A DNA stretch of 64,000 nt, taken from contig NW_020194557.1 of NCBI RefSeq assembly GCF_002865645.1, positions 1,178,001 to 1,242,000 on the forward strand, read 5' to 3'. Positions 21,453 to 32,658 of this stretch are shown here, piece by piece. The position numbers were made by a program, and so were the translations under genes. Position 1 is the first letter of the stretch, and every line of letters starts with the position of its first letter. Below the pieces are notes generated by a model. It searched no databases, was not told the origin of the DNA, and saw nothing but the letters and a program-made list of their open reading frames with translations. The DNA comes from Hyaloscypha bicolor E. Taxonomy: Eukaryota > Ascomycota > Leotiomycetes > Helotiales > Hyaloscyphaceae.

Positions 21453-22498
21453 CTAATCTACAATACGAAGGCTGCCGTTAAGGAAACTTTGAATGGTCTC
21501 AAACCGAGTACGTTGTGAAGTTGCCCAAGCATGAATCTTGTCAAAATTTCTGCAAGTGTGGCGAGTATCCGTCTTCAAAATGATTTTAGACCCAACGAGC
21601 CTCCATTCCATAGGCGTTAGGTCTGCGTGACATTGGAGTGACTGCCGGATATGGTTAATGCAGTGATCTACTTTGATTAGCTGCAAGACTATCTAAAGTA
21701 TCAGAATTTTTTGTAACACAAACCTATGTGGTTAACGCGTGATGGATCCATTGGCCTGTCGAAAACATGGGTGTAGTAATCGGGATACATCGCCTGACGG
21801 AGACGGTTCTAGTAAAGGCTATTAGCTGCTGTGTTCTTGGAGAACAGTTAGAGGGAAAGACGTGTATACCAAACAATGGAGTGAATGATATACATCCAGC
21901 CCGCTGAAGTAGAAGCCTGATTCTGGCCATTGGAACGTCGAGTCTGCTAGATTTACTTCATTTTTATCGAAGTCAAGATTCAATCCTAATGAGCTATCAG
22001 CAAAGATTTGTGTTTTCAACTCCTAATTATTTATACTGACCTCCTAGAAGCATTTCCCACGCTTCATCAACTGCTGATTCGGGTGGTCCAACGTATTCGT
22101 GTCCCCCCTGATCTGTGAAGAAGTGGCCTTCGCTATTCAATTCGACACCCCCTGAGAAACTTTTAACGACTAATTCAATTTCGCTCCGGGCAGGTTCTAA
22201 AGGAAGGAGTTAGTCAAATGGTATAAAGAATCTAGATTTAAATGCTATTTTGTATGTACGTACCGAGATCCGAGGGAAATCCATTTTCGTATGATGCCTT
22301 AGCGATTGAATCTTGTTTATGAGTTGAAGTAAAGAAGCCGAGAAACGCAAAAAAAATATTAAATGAGACAGAAATAATGAGAAGGAGGGGCAGAAGCTGT
22401 AGGTCCCTCTTCGACGACTGTGACGATATCTCGGTGGTTTCCAGCAGATTTTCCTCCTCTTCTTTTCCCATATTGTTCTTGTATGGGACACCAAACAT
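21453..22498 (-). CDS. UstYa-family (DUF3328) oxidase, copy 1
   Basis: Five exons on the minus strand: 22498-22264, 22196-22041, 21985-21870, 21808-21724 and 21670-21453; 269 aa, all junctions in phase. An N-terminal acidic cytosolic part is followed by a transmembrane segment (LLPLLLIISVSFNIFFAFLG). The DUF3328 body then shows EYVGPPESAVDEAWEMLL, the first motif HSLHC (H164, H167, C168) in VYHSLHCL, then NRLRQAMYPDYY, and a second motif HIVDHC (H196, H200, C201) followed by INHIRQSLQCHAD. The second motif has one more residue than the usual HxxHC. UstYa-type proteins catalyse oxidative cyclisation or side-chain oxidation of RiPP core peptides (ustiloxin, phomopsin, asperipin pathways), so it is a strong RiPP marker. 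It is divergent from the HxxHC gene at 23036. ATGs at 22498 and 22471 are both possible starts. Confidence 0.88.
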
Positions 22499-23035
22499 GA
22501 CTACTGTTAGAAAAGACAGTCAACGCCCGAGAGAAAGAAGCTTGTCGACAGTAGAGCTGTCTTAGGTGCAATGAAGGTTATTTTGCGTAGACATCTCCTG
22601 TGGTGGCCCCGGCCGGTCGAACCCTAGCAGAAGCCCCGAACAGGAAATTGCTTTTTCGGCGGGTCTTCTGACTCCGTGTTAATCGGTCGCCATAATCGGA
22701 GACGGAGGCGGCATAAGCATGCAGCAAAGCTGCATACTCTGTATACAACGGCATCAACTAGGGAAAAGCAGGAAACCCGGCAGATGGAGGCGTGTGACCT
22801 TCCAAACCTGGACTAGCCCTATAATCCTGTTGTTTATAGAAGTTGTTATTGAGCTGGAAGATTTTCCTGTCCTACGTACCCTGGAAAGCATCCTATGTCG
22901 AAAGCACGATTGGCCTCTGAAGGAAGTGAAATCGGCTAAACCGCGTTGTCCCTTCCACAACCTCTTTCACAAACTATTCTCAGATTCACATCGTTCCTCG
23001 CTTTCTCTGAAAGCTCGATCATTATCACCTCTAAA
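22499..23035. promoter_or_regulatory. Bidirectional promoter between UstYa-1 and the HxxHC protein gene
   Basis: A 537-bp divergent intergenic region. CGG half-sites of the kind bound by Zn2Cys6 regulators cluster at about 22655-22715, including CCG-N7-CGG (TCCGTGTTAATCGG) and CGGAGACGGAGG. Binding by the local regulator is speculative. Confidence 0.35.
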
Positions 23036-23749
23036 ATGAAATACGACAAAGTTGAAGGGACAGAAGACGCTAACTCGGATCACGACCTAACTGAGGGCTT
23101 TCTCTATGACGAGACACCTTCCGCACCAAGACCGCAACGTTTCGGTCGTTTTTTATGGCTCGTAATCACTGAGAATGTTCTCATCGCCCTCGCCGTCTTC
23201 GCCTTATGGAAGACATTTGTTCCACCGCGTACAAACCTCCACTATCAAGTCCTCACCGCGGACAACAAAACTTATCCATCGGGCCCGCTGTCCTGGTCGC
23301 AGCACTTCGAGGCACTGCCGTGTGGCAAAACGCCTGAGGAGGCGCGAGCCCGAGGATGCGAATTTGACATGCTCGTCACCGCATGGCTACCACCAAAATG
23401 TATCGATCGCGAGCTGGTCGATGAATTTTTGGAATTGGGCAACTGGGACTTCTACGCAAGGCAGGACGGCACGGAAAAGGACAAGTTAAGCACCTACGAC
23501 CCCGACTTCCTGGGATCGGTCAACAGAACCATCTGGACCACAAGACGCTGGCATGTCACTCATTGCCTCTTCATGTTCAAGAAGCTGAGTCGAGCATTGG
23601 TAAATGGCTGGACGGTGGACGCCGAGGCTGTCTCGGAGCCGCACATGGAGCATTGCATGAAGACGTTTATTGAACAAGTGTTGTTTGGGCCCAGTCTTGA
23701 TCCAAATGAGATAGAAACCTACCTGGAAATCATCTACCCACCATGTTGA
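23036..23749 (+). CDS. Single-pass membrane protein with paired HxxHC motifs (UstY-like)
   Basis: Single exon of 237 aa from the ATG at 23036. An acidic N-terminal tail precedes a transmembrane segment (about residues 38-58, FLWLVITENVLIALAVFALW). The lumenal part has CEFDMLVTAWLPPKC, a WDFYARQDGT block, and two HxxHC motifs: HVTHC (H173, H176, C177) and HMEHC (H203, H206, C207). Topology and motif pair match the UstYa/UstYb group, though the sequence between is a different subfamily common in ascomycetes and often annotated as hypothetical. It shares a promoter with UstYa-1, which fits the paired UstYa/UstYb arrangement of dikaritin clusters. An oxidative role on the peptide is inferred; the biochemical function of this subfamily is unknown to me. 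Confidence 0.8.
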   Translation: MKYDKVEGTEDANSDHDLTEGFLYDETPSAPRPQRFGRFLWLVITENVLIALAVFALWKTFVPPRTNLHYQVLTADNKTYPSGPLSWSQHFEALPCGKTPEEARARGCEFDMLVTAWLPPKCIDRELVDEFLELGNWDFYARQDGTEKDKLSTYDPDFLGSVNRTIWTTRRWHVTHCLFMFKKLSRALVNGWTVDAEAVSEPHMEHCMKTFIEQVLFGPSLDPNEIETYLEIIYPPC

Positions 23750-23868
23750 GTTTCTCGAGGGAGATGTTGGCGGCATGCGTGGAGCTCAAGGCGAGGGCTG
23801 TTAGGTGTTGTCGGTTTTCTCGGTGTATTATTGGATCAGAGTATTGTATATGAGTAGCCAATCATAAG

Positions 23869-24128
23869 CGAACTGTCTCCGGACAGATGGATCGAACTTA
23901 AGGTTTCAGATCGATAAGAAGGCGGCGAGGCGTGTTTCGGAGCTTTGACAGAACGCCAAGATATTATAATTAATAATTCAAAGTATTAATTTTTGCGTAA
24001 GCGGGAAGTAGGTTTGGGTAGTAATTGGCGGGTAATCCCTTTTAGCGAAGCGCGCTGGAAGATGCGGCAGAATTAAGCTTATCGGATCTGAAACCTTACG
24101 CTCGATCCATCTGCCCGGAAACAGTTCG
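23869..24128. mobile_element. 260-bp MITE with ~47-bp TIRs and 9-bp target duplication (Mutator-like)
   Basis: The ends are inverted repeats: CGAACTGTCTCCGGACAG... at the left and its complement CGAACTGTTTCCGGGCAG... at the right, continuing through GGTTTCAGATC(C)GATAAG. Differences are mostly transitions. Immediate flanks AATCATAAG (23860-23868) and AATGATAAG (24129-24137) form a 9-bp duplication with one mismatch, the size made by MULEs. The interior has no coding capacity. Confidence 0.75.
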
Positions 24129-24137
24129 AATGATAAG

Positions 24138-24782
24138 CTTTTGGGCGGCTGCGCTCTCGGTGTTACCTCGTATGCAGCCATGTCATAATCTGCAGTACCA
24201 CAAGCGTTTGCCGTTATCTAAGAGGACAATGAGCACCGGCATAAAGAGCCGTGCCGCCTTCTCGCTGTTCCTGCAGTCCCTGTCGCCATCAGCCGCATTA
24301 CAGTACATGCATTCACATATCCGAGCTAGGGTGGAAGCCGGGCTGGTCTTACTTGCATATCATTGGGATACATTCTACAGCCCTGCAAGCATACGACAGT
24401 TGAATACCACCGACATCTGCATATCTTTCTATCCCCTTGAAGGAGCAGCGAAGGACTGCGGCGACGTTGCATATTTCTTCTCGGAAGGCTAAACCTTCCA
24501 GCACCTCGATCACCAAAAGTTACGCAAAAATTCAAGGCCCAGACGCGCGCTGTGATGTCGCATGCAGACGCCAGTGGACGAGGCGGCACATTGAAGCGTA
24601 ATGCATAAGTAAACTCGACATGGCTTTTGCGTCCAACAGCCCCCCTGTTTATCAAACGAGGGAGCATGAGTCACTGTCATGGTCATCATCCTCCTCCTCC
24701 TCCTCCTCCTCATGTTCAATCCCCTTTCTAGTCGTTGACGCCTCGTCCTCAACTACAACACTACTCGGAAGTACTGCGGCCA
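24138..24782. other. Gene-free stretch upstream of the transporter
   Basis: A 120-codon frame (24130-24492) has no recognisable domain and begins inside the MITE, so it is not called. A CTC trinucleotide run lies at 24688-24711. The transporter promoter, or an unseen first exon, should be here. Confidence 0.4.
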
Positions 24783-26077
24783 ATGGCCATAGATTCAGGG
24801 GTCCCGTCCTTCATCGAGCGGTGTCGTCCGTCTCTGTTTGTCTTAGTTTCGCAAGTGGTCGCTGCTACGCTGAATACCGTGGCAAAGTTCAGTGAGACAA
24901 GACCCGAGGCAGTCCATCCGTTCATGATCCTACACATACGGATGCTGATCACGGGACTCGGATGTACACTGTATCTTTGGCATATCGGATCCTCAAAGTT
25001 AGAGGTCTTGATCGGAATACCAGATGTGCGAGGTCTTATCTTATTGCGGGCCTTTGGTGGAGTTTGTGGTGCTACGGGATTCTTTTGTACGTTTTGTTGT
25101 CCATCTCTCTCATTCCGAGAATCTTTTCATCATGCGAGTTTAAGATATTTGACTTGTTGGTCGTTACACTAACTCACCAACTTCACACTAGTCTCCATGA
25201 TATACTTGAGTCTCAGTGAAGCCACAGCTTTGAATTTTCTGGGCCCTCTAGGATCGTTGATCCTAACGAGGTGCCTGTCCTTCGCCACGGTCCATTGGAC
25301 TGACTGCATCGGCGCTGTAGGCGCGCTTGTAGGCGTTGTGCTCGTAGCCCAGCCTGAAGACATATTTGGCATGACAGAGACCGGTTCTGATGTCTCTGGA
25401 AAGGTGCACGGCCACTTGAAAGGCTTGGCTTTTGGTGTCTTTGGAGTCTGCGGAGGTGTAGTAAGTGATGATAGCTTTCATTGCGATAGATTTGGAATTC
25501 TTGACTGCTGAAGGACTAATATCTCCATAGATTGCACTAACGTCAATCCGTCGGATTGGGACGCGGACTCATCCACTAACAAGTGTCAATATGTTTGCGT
25601 GGAGCCTGGTGTTTGTGAGCGGGATCGCCCTTATGGTAATTCCAGAAATAAAATGGCCGAGGAGTCCATTTATATGGGCTTGCTTAATATATATAGGCAC
25701 CTGCGGCCTCGCGATGGTAAGTTAACTGCATCTTATCTTTTACCCTCCTCTTTGGAAGGCTTCCGACTCAAAAACCTTCTTAGGAATATCTCCTCACAGT
25801 TGGAATATCGAGGGACTCATCTTCAGCTGCTACGCTCATGATCTATACTCAGATAGTTTGGGCTCTCGCAGTGGACCGCGCTTTATTCCAAATTACAACC
25901 AACGCATGGGCCCTTTTCGGTGCCGCAACTATCATCAGCAGCCTGTGTCTTGTCACTGTAGTTGGGGAAGGCGGACAATTCGGCGGCGGCATTTATACAC
26001 ATCTAACGAGTGAAGAAGACGAATACGCAGAAAGGTTGAGTTTGGATGAACTCCACGCTGAACAGATTAGTCTTTAG
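24783..26077 (+). CDS. EamA/DMT-family membrane transporter
   Basis: Four exons, 24783-25086, 25192-25460, 25531-25716 and 25784-26077, with all junctions in phase, give 350 aa. About ten hydrophobic helices are arranged as two EamA repeats: the first contains ALNFLGPLGSLIL near the end of the first half, the second IALTSIRRIGTR ... TLMIYTQIVWALAVDRALF. Both carry the repeat pattern of the drug/metabolite transporter superfamily. The hydrophilic C-terminus is acidic (SEEDEYAERLSLDELHAE). In a peptide cluster, export of the product or a precursor metabolite is likely, but the substrate cannot be read from sequence. The ATG at 24783 begins the first homologous block; an additional short 5' exon is possible. 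No stops or frameshifts are seen. Confidence 0.85.
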
Positions 26078-26673
26078 AAAGAAATCGACCCAAAAAATAA
26101 ATGTGGCTGTCCCAAAGTGTACTTATTCTTCATCTGTAGTGATCGATTCTGTGAGGAGACGCAATTGCATACATGACATCTTATTTCCAACACTCCAAGT
26201 AGTCAGAATATGACCTGGGGGACTTTTGGAAGCTAATAGAAATGGTGCAAGATGTGATGCTTGGGCGTTTAAACACTCACTACTAACAACGCTACTGAAG
26301 ACCTAGAATCTGAAGCAGTCCCAAATTTCACTCACTTTGCTCAGATCCTCCGGGATGTGTTTACGGATCCGCGGCATTAAAAGCCTCAATCTTCTTGCGA
26401 ACATGTAGGGGCATCATCCGTGGTAACTGCCTTGGAAAAGCCATTATGAGTTGCCTAGAGTGGATAGAACTGGCGTCCCTGTGTCTTGGCTTACTTCTCT
26501 GTGGCCAGGAGCTATTCTTCCTCTTGGCCACCTTCCAGAAAACCAACTGAAGGCATATGTCCGTAAGCATTGAATCAAGGCTGATCGTCGGGAGGCGTCG
26601 GCATGATGGCTGCAAAACGATACTAGGATGTTTATCCCGCGCCTGGCAGCGGTCTGGCTCAACCCTGAAAAGT
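26078..26673. other. Gene-free stretch downstream of the transporter
   Basis: A 118-codon minus-strand frame (26361-26717) overlaps the TIR of the next element and has no domain, so it is not called. Nothing else is seen. Confidence 0.4.
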
Positions 26674-27697
26674 CCAACCCTTTCGGGGCAGACACTTTTG
26701 AAGGCTGCCTGCCCCATAATATTATCGGTGAAATGATTCTGCCGCCCGTAAAGGCGCTCGGACAGAAATACTAAAAACCAAGCTTAAATTAAAAAACCTA
26801 AATATTTAATAATTTATAACTTAATAATAAGCTTAAGAAAGCCTAGAAATTTAATAAATAAGTCTTTAAAACTAAATATACAAGCGTTATAAGGCTTAAA
26901 AAAACGAAACTTAATTAATATTAATATATAAACTTTTTTAAATTAAGTTTTTTTTCAATAAATTATAAAAGAAAAGCTATTTAATATTATATTATTATAT
27001 AATAATTAAAAGCTAATTATGTAACTTGTTTTTATATAATTAAAATTATTGTATTTGAGCTTAAGCCTTTTATATTATATATAATTAACTTTATTAAATT
27101 AAAAATTTAATAAATTATAAGATTTAATTTTATTTTCAATTATAAAATAATATTAAATTATTTAAAAACTCAAAATTTATATAAGCTATAAGCTATAATT
27201 ATATTATAATAATAAGAATAAAGTAATAAAATAAATTTTAGAAACTTAAAATTCTAGTATTTTTAAAATTTAAGGCTAAAGAAAAAGAAAGAAAATAAAA
27301 TATAATAATAAGTAAGTAAGATATAACTAAAACCCTTAAAATGCTGAGTATAATTTAAATTTTAGCTTGAAATTAAGTTTATATTAATTATATAATACTA
27401 GCTATTATATATATTAATTACTTATATTTTCTTTTTATTTAATTTAGATCTTAGAGACACTAATACTTTAAGTTAAAATAATTAATACAATATTTCTAAC
27501 ACTTCGAGTATTATCTAAGAACTTAAATTTTTTAAATTTTTAATAAAGTAAATATAAGCGTAAGCAAGAAGGGGATTTAGGCAATTATTAGTGAATAACC
27601 CCTTCTAAAGTTCAGCACACCCTTTACCTCCTTGAGTTTCGCCGATAATATTACGGGCCAGGCAGCCTTTCAAAAGTGTCTGCCCGGAAAGGGTTGG
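26674..27697. mobile_element. 1.0-kb non-autonomous TIR element, RIP-degraded
   Basis: Inverted repeats of about 55 bp bound the element: 26674-26728 (CCAACCCTTTCGGGGCAGAC ... ATATTATCGG) and 27642-27697 (its complement with a few changes and indels). The interior is almost pure A/T with no frame, typical of RIP. A target duplication could not be resolved, so the superfamily is unknown. It separates the transporter from UstYa-2. Confidence 0.75.
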
Positions 27698-27944
27698 TTA
27701 CATGGCCCGCTACCTCCGAACCTCCGTAACTGTTCAGAGGGAGGGGGGCGGCGGTGGGGAAACAGTAGGTATTCCTGGGTCCCCCGTTAGCGTAAGTTGA
27801 ATCACTCAACGATATTCTATACACCTCGTTGATATATACTTGACTTCCATCGAAGGCCGAGGCTCAAACCAAAAATTGAAGATATACCCCAGTCGTTTCA
27901 ATAAAATCCTCTTATCACGGGATCTCCGTACGCATCAGTTGAAA

Positions 27945-28799
27945 ATGGCGTCCAAAGAGATTGCATACCAGCCTCTAGAGAGGTCCTCTGATGATATCCG
28001 CGATGAGGTTCTGCTTCAACATTATGCCACAAGCACTGGAAAGCAGCGCTGGGAAAGAATTGTTTGGACATTGTGTATTCTTGCCATCGTGATCAGCAAT
28101 GGAGTCTGGTTCGGTGTTTACAAACACCAAAAGAACGTTCCTGGTAAAACGTCAATCTATTTTGCTCGTCGTTGGTAACTTTGATGGCTGACTTTGTTCT
28201 CGCCTGCTTCTAGCTGCCAAAGAATATCACGTACTCTCCCCCTATGAATACGCAACGCCATACGTTGACGGTAATCTTACGGAGATGAATCAGCTTTGGA
28301 CAGACCTTTTCCCGCGTAAGAAAAGCCCTCTTCTCGTCATATTAAGAAGACTCCAGTTGTCTGACAGACCAAAAACGCTTAGGAGGTGGCGGAGCGGTCA
28401 AAGTAGATCCCCAATGGGCCATTGACAGTAACCTTCAACAAACACAAGGGTATGCCGCAGACGGGAAGGCTATATATGTTGTTGCAATGTACCATCAGCT
28501 TCACTGTGTTGTAAGCCGCCAGTCGAAAGAGTCCAGTGAATACCGTCTAGAAACTGACAGAGACCAAGACCGTTATCCGCACCAGCCTTTACCAACAATA
28601 CAACGGACGCAAGCAGATCGATAATTGGGGTCATATCACCCATTGCATTGATACTTTACGACAAGGGATACAATGCTTAGCCGACCCAACTCTTGGTGGC
28701 GTTGGTGCGAACCATGAGTGTCGAGACTTCGAAGCACTCAAGAGATGGACGAAGGAAAATGCGTACACGGACAATCTGGACCTTTTGAACATCGAGTAA
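27945..28799 (+). CDS. UstYa-family (DUF3328) oxidase, copy 2
   Basis: Four exons, 27945-28143, 28214-28315, 28368-28510 and 28563-28799, give 226 aa. The last acceptor must be GAG (CAGAG|ACC) to keep frame, which is unusual. After a cytosolic N-terminus comes one transmembrane helix (about residues 39-58, IVWTLCILAIVISNGVWFGV). The DUF3328 body has YATPYVDGNLTEMNQLWTDL, the first motif HQLHC (H143, H146, C147) and a second, HITHC (H172, H175, C176), within GHITHCIDTLRQGIQCLADP. Both metal/redox motifs are canonical, so this is the most typical UstYa homologue in the window. It lies past a TIR element, so cluster membership is likely but a little less sure than for copy 1. Role: oxidative cyclisation or modification of a RiPP core (family knowledge). 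Confidence 0.9.
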
Positions 28800-30421
28800 T
28801 GCTGATCGCATCTCATGACCCTTGGACTTAGACTGGAGTCCCTCCCCTTTCTTCTATTGTTAAGAGTGAGCGAACACAAAGGTTATGGGTGTCTGGACAA
28901 TGGATTGATTGAGGGCATATATATATCTGATTTATTTCCCCGCTGAAATGTCCCTTTTTTCTGTACTTTTTTTTTGTATTAGGCATTCTTCGTGTTTTAG
29001 GTTATTGGCTATGGCTGTTTAAGATAGTCAACGCTCAAAATATTTCTATCCTAGAGCGAACCCACGCTGCTGGACCCTCAACATACTCCTTATAATCCTT
29101 CATTTCATCCAACGTCTACCAGACACTAGTGGACTATTATTGTAGGATACTCTGTCGTCAGTCAGGGTTTCAAGTCTTGTAGTCCCACATGCCTTTCCTA
29201 AACTGTAACAATCATTGAATAGAACTGCATTTTTACAGGCCTGATTTCACCTGATGTAGGTATCTAAGTAGGCATCTATACCGCGGGGGAATGCTGCCTA
29301 TGCGTGTCTCTGTGTTTTATTAGAGAGGATGCCGATATTCCTGTGAGTAAATTCCAATAGTTTGACTCAAGGCCGCTATAACCGGAGTGCCTCACCCAAT
29401 TAAAGCAAACCATGGCATCTCATGAAACTGGTTTGTTTATCTCTACCAGATAGCACTTCTATTATATCAATACATGTACTCGTAAGCCTCGGCAGCACTA
29501 TAGAATTCTCGCACTTTAATAAGGTTGCAAAGGCATAGTTATCTAATGTATTTATATAAAACTGTATTAGAATTTCTCTTATTACTAAAAGTTTAAAGGT
29601 CTTTAAATTAAACTATTATAAGTTTTATTAAGTTCTATTGAATTCGAAGAAATAAATATAAATAAATTAAATTATATATATATAATTTTAGTATATTTTA
29701 ATCTATTTAAAAGTATAATAAAATCGGCTTATTATTTAAATATATTTAATTTCTTATTTAAGTTATTTTATTATTATATATAAAAATAAAACTTTTTATT
29801 TTAATATTTTTTTTTAATTATTTTTATTAAAAATTAATGAAATTATATATATATATAAAGAATTATAAAAAAAATCTAAAACAAATTTTAATAATATTAA
29901 TTTAATAAGAAAGTTATTTATTATATAAATTAATAATTAAATATATTTTTATTAAAATTCTGGTTTAAATAATATTTAATTAATAAAAAGATAATTCTTA
30001 AATATAAATAATTATTATAAGAGAAATTATAAAAGAAAAATTAATTAAATTTATTATTATCTTTAATTATAATTAATAATAATATTTTTATATTAGTATT
30101 AAATATCTGCGCCCGTTATAAGGCTCTCTTTATATAGTTTATAAGGGAAATTATAAATAACGAATATAATAAATTATTCGAATATTTCTAATATATCTAG
30201 TTCCTTTGTTTTTGAGGCTTGCAGCTGTCTTTGGCAAGCGGCGCTGCTTTTTCACTTAATCAGGAGCTGAATGGTATAGAGCTGATACCCAAGTCGGTGG
30301 AATGAGAGTAATGATTTATATTGCAAAAGTAGTAATTACCTCTGAGACTTGCAAATTTTATTTTCATTGACTTTTCCCATTTTGAGTTGTTCTTCACAAC
30401 TCACGATCGCTTGTTCTTACC
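28800..30421. other. Gene-free stretch, AT-rich from about 29.5 to 30.2 kb
   Basis: The first 700 bp have ordinary composition but no gene; the next 700 bp are RIP-like A/T sequence without readable protein. It marks the right edge of the biosynthetic cluster. Confidence 0.5.
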
Positions 30422-30995
30422 CAGTGTGTCAAATGAGTAGAGTAGAGTAGAGTAGTGGGTCCTACTCATACTCTACTCAACCAATTATAGCGCTACTCAT
30501 ACTCTACTCATACTCTACTCAAGCTACTCATAAGTAGTATGAGTAGTGTAAGTAGGCACCCACGTAACGGTTACACGTGACAGGCTAGCCTAATTAGGTA
30601 AACCTCTCATCTAGCGCAGCTCTAGCGCCAAGTTTCTACCCAATTAGGCAATGGCATTGCTTAGTAAGCGAGCCAAAGGTCAGGGGGAAATCAAGATTCT
30701 AAGAAGCATAACTAGTTTATTATTATAGAAAATTAATATTTAGCTAGTCCTATACAAGCCCTAGCTTACCTTTACTGGGGCTACTTAATAAATATTTTTA
30801 TTATTTAATTATTATTAAATAAACTTTAGTTTATTTTTGTCACGTGACGGCTACTTATTACTACTCATACTACTCATGAGTATATACTCTACTCTACTCA
30901 AATTTTTAGGACATTACGCTACTCATATTCTACTCACGCTACTCATGAATATTCATGAGTAGTATGAGTAGCATGAGTAGTTCTTTGACACACTG
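30422..30995. mobile_element. 574-bp hAT-like MITE with perfect 8-bp target duplication
   Basis: The ends read CAGTGTGTCAAA and TTTGACACACTG, and the direct flanks are TTCTTACC at both sides (30414-30421 and 30996-31003). An 8-bp duplication and CAGTG termini are typical of hAT. The subterminal regions are packed with inverted and direct copies of ACTACTCAT / ATGAGTAGT, the sort of array that hAT transposases bind. No coding capacity. Confidence 0.9.
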
Positions 30996-31021
30996 TTCTT
31001 ACCGAGGCCTCCAACCCTTAT

Positions 31022-31974
31022 CCTGCCAAAACCCCGATTTTTCATGACATTGCGCATTTCCGCATTGCACATTATGCATTCGCACATTGCACTTGAATTC
31101 GGAGATTTTTAAATAAACTAATTATTTCAATTCCTATTAATTTATTTAATTCTTTATTTAATTCTTTATTAATTAGTAAGAGCTATTTTAAAAAATTCTT
31201 ATATAAGTAATTAAATTTAATATTTTCTTAAATAAAGGCAAATAATAGTTAAAAGTATATAAGCTATTTAAGGCATATAAGCCTTTAAAGTATACCAGCC
31301 TTTAGGATATATAAGCCTTTGCAGCCGCTTTGCTTAAATCTTACTAGAGTCTGTAAGGCACGTAATAGCAGGGTGATGCACAAGTAGTCAAGGTAAGTAA
31401 GCTGCGGAGTGACGCTTGCAAGTGTAACTGATTCCAAGAATTGATTCCAACAAGAGACTAATCGATGCCCCTTCCAAAGCTAGGAGCGTCTCCCTATATA
31501 TTCCCTAGTGCTTAGCCAGGCATGCGAAGCCCTTTACTTAATTAGGAAATCCCATGCGATCCATACGATTCCGATCGCAAGCTGTACCCAAAATAGGAAA
31601 CTAGATCCACGACATCTGACACCTGTCCATACGCCATCACGTGTGCCCATCACAGAGTCTTTCCAAAAATCTTTCTTTCATATATTAAGCTTATTAAAGC
31701 TCTTATTAGTCTTAAAAAATAGCCTCAAATTTCTAAGAAGAAAATAATATTAAAAGAAGAACTTGAAAATTTTACAATGAAAAAAAATCTAATTAGAAGA
31801 ATTCTAATTAATCTAAATTAAAGAAAATAATTAAAAAAGTATAGGAGCTATTTGCAAGCTTATAAATATCTTATATTATAAGTGATTTATTATATATGAA
31901 GTAAAAAGTTGCGAAAATATCAAGTGCAATGTGCGCAAATGTTGTTTGCAATGTTTTTTCGGGGTTTTGGCAGG
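31022..31974. mobile_element. 0.95-kb TIR element, RIP-degraded, non-autonomous
   Basis: Inverted ends CCTGCCAAAACCCCGA (31022) and TCGGGGTTTTGGCAGG (to 31974), with a second matching block CGCACATTGCACTTGA inside each end. The interior is AT-rich without a frame. No target duplication seen. Confidence 0.65.
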
Positions 31975-32658
31975 AGGATCGCTATCGGGTGCAAGTAGCT
32001 CGACAGCAATGACATGTGGCACAGCGTCGATCATTGGTGAATCTCCGGATCCCAAGATTTTTCACGTCTTGCTCCTTTGTCGAGCATTTGAAAATGGTCG
32101 AATATTCCTATTGACGTGACGCGTCTTCTCTAGTGAAGAGCCACACATCAAGTGAAGTCTGTTCTCTTCAAAGTTGCTGAAGACACCTTTGCTTCTTGCT
32201 AAGCACCGGGTTTGTTTACTTTCGAGGTTTTGGCATGTGATCGCGTCAGGGAGAAGAGTTGTCTTGAAGCTGTATCTGCTGACGATGGCAGGTACGGCGA
32301 CAAAGTTGAGTCACAGATATGAACATCGTGCAGAGACGATGGGAAGGTCGTGAGCAGTATCACAGATTTGTTTTGAGTGGGAACGGAGGGTTCGGGTTTC
32401 TCATGCCCCTTTTCCAGTTGTTAGTGCTGACAAATACGCAGCATAAATTTCTCAGAACGCCAGGCCCCCCTGTATAAACCTCCGGCCCTACGTTTGTATC
32501 AAATAGTCCCCTAATAAGTTCTCAAATTGAAATTATTGCAAATAGCAAGGAACAGTGATTTGCATGAATGGTTGTCTGATTAAAAGAAGCTCTGAAGGGA
32601 GCCTCTAGATCTAGCTAAATAAAAGGGAGCCGCTGAGTAAGCGAAGCTAAGCTCCCTA
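31975..32658. other. Gene-free stretch between two transposons
   Basis: Ordinary base composition, no supported gene. A short frame that begins inside the neighbouring element was not called. Confidence 0.4.

Noticed and set aside
24130..24492. 120-codon plus-strand frame beside the MITE
   Set aside because: It begins at the MITE boundary, has no domain or codon signal, and no splice context.
26361..26717. 118-codon minus-strand frame
   Set aside because: Overlaps the TIR of a transposon and shows no recognisable protein.
30436..30980. ATGAGTAGT/ACTACTCAT arrays considered as a CRISPR-like or telomere-like repeat
   Set aside because: They are subterminal repeats bounded by TIRs and an 8-bp target duplication, hence a MITE.
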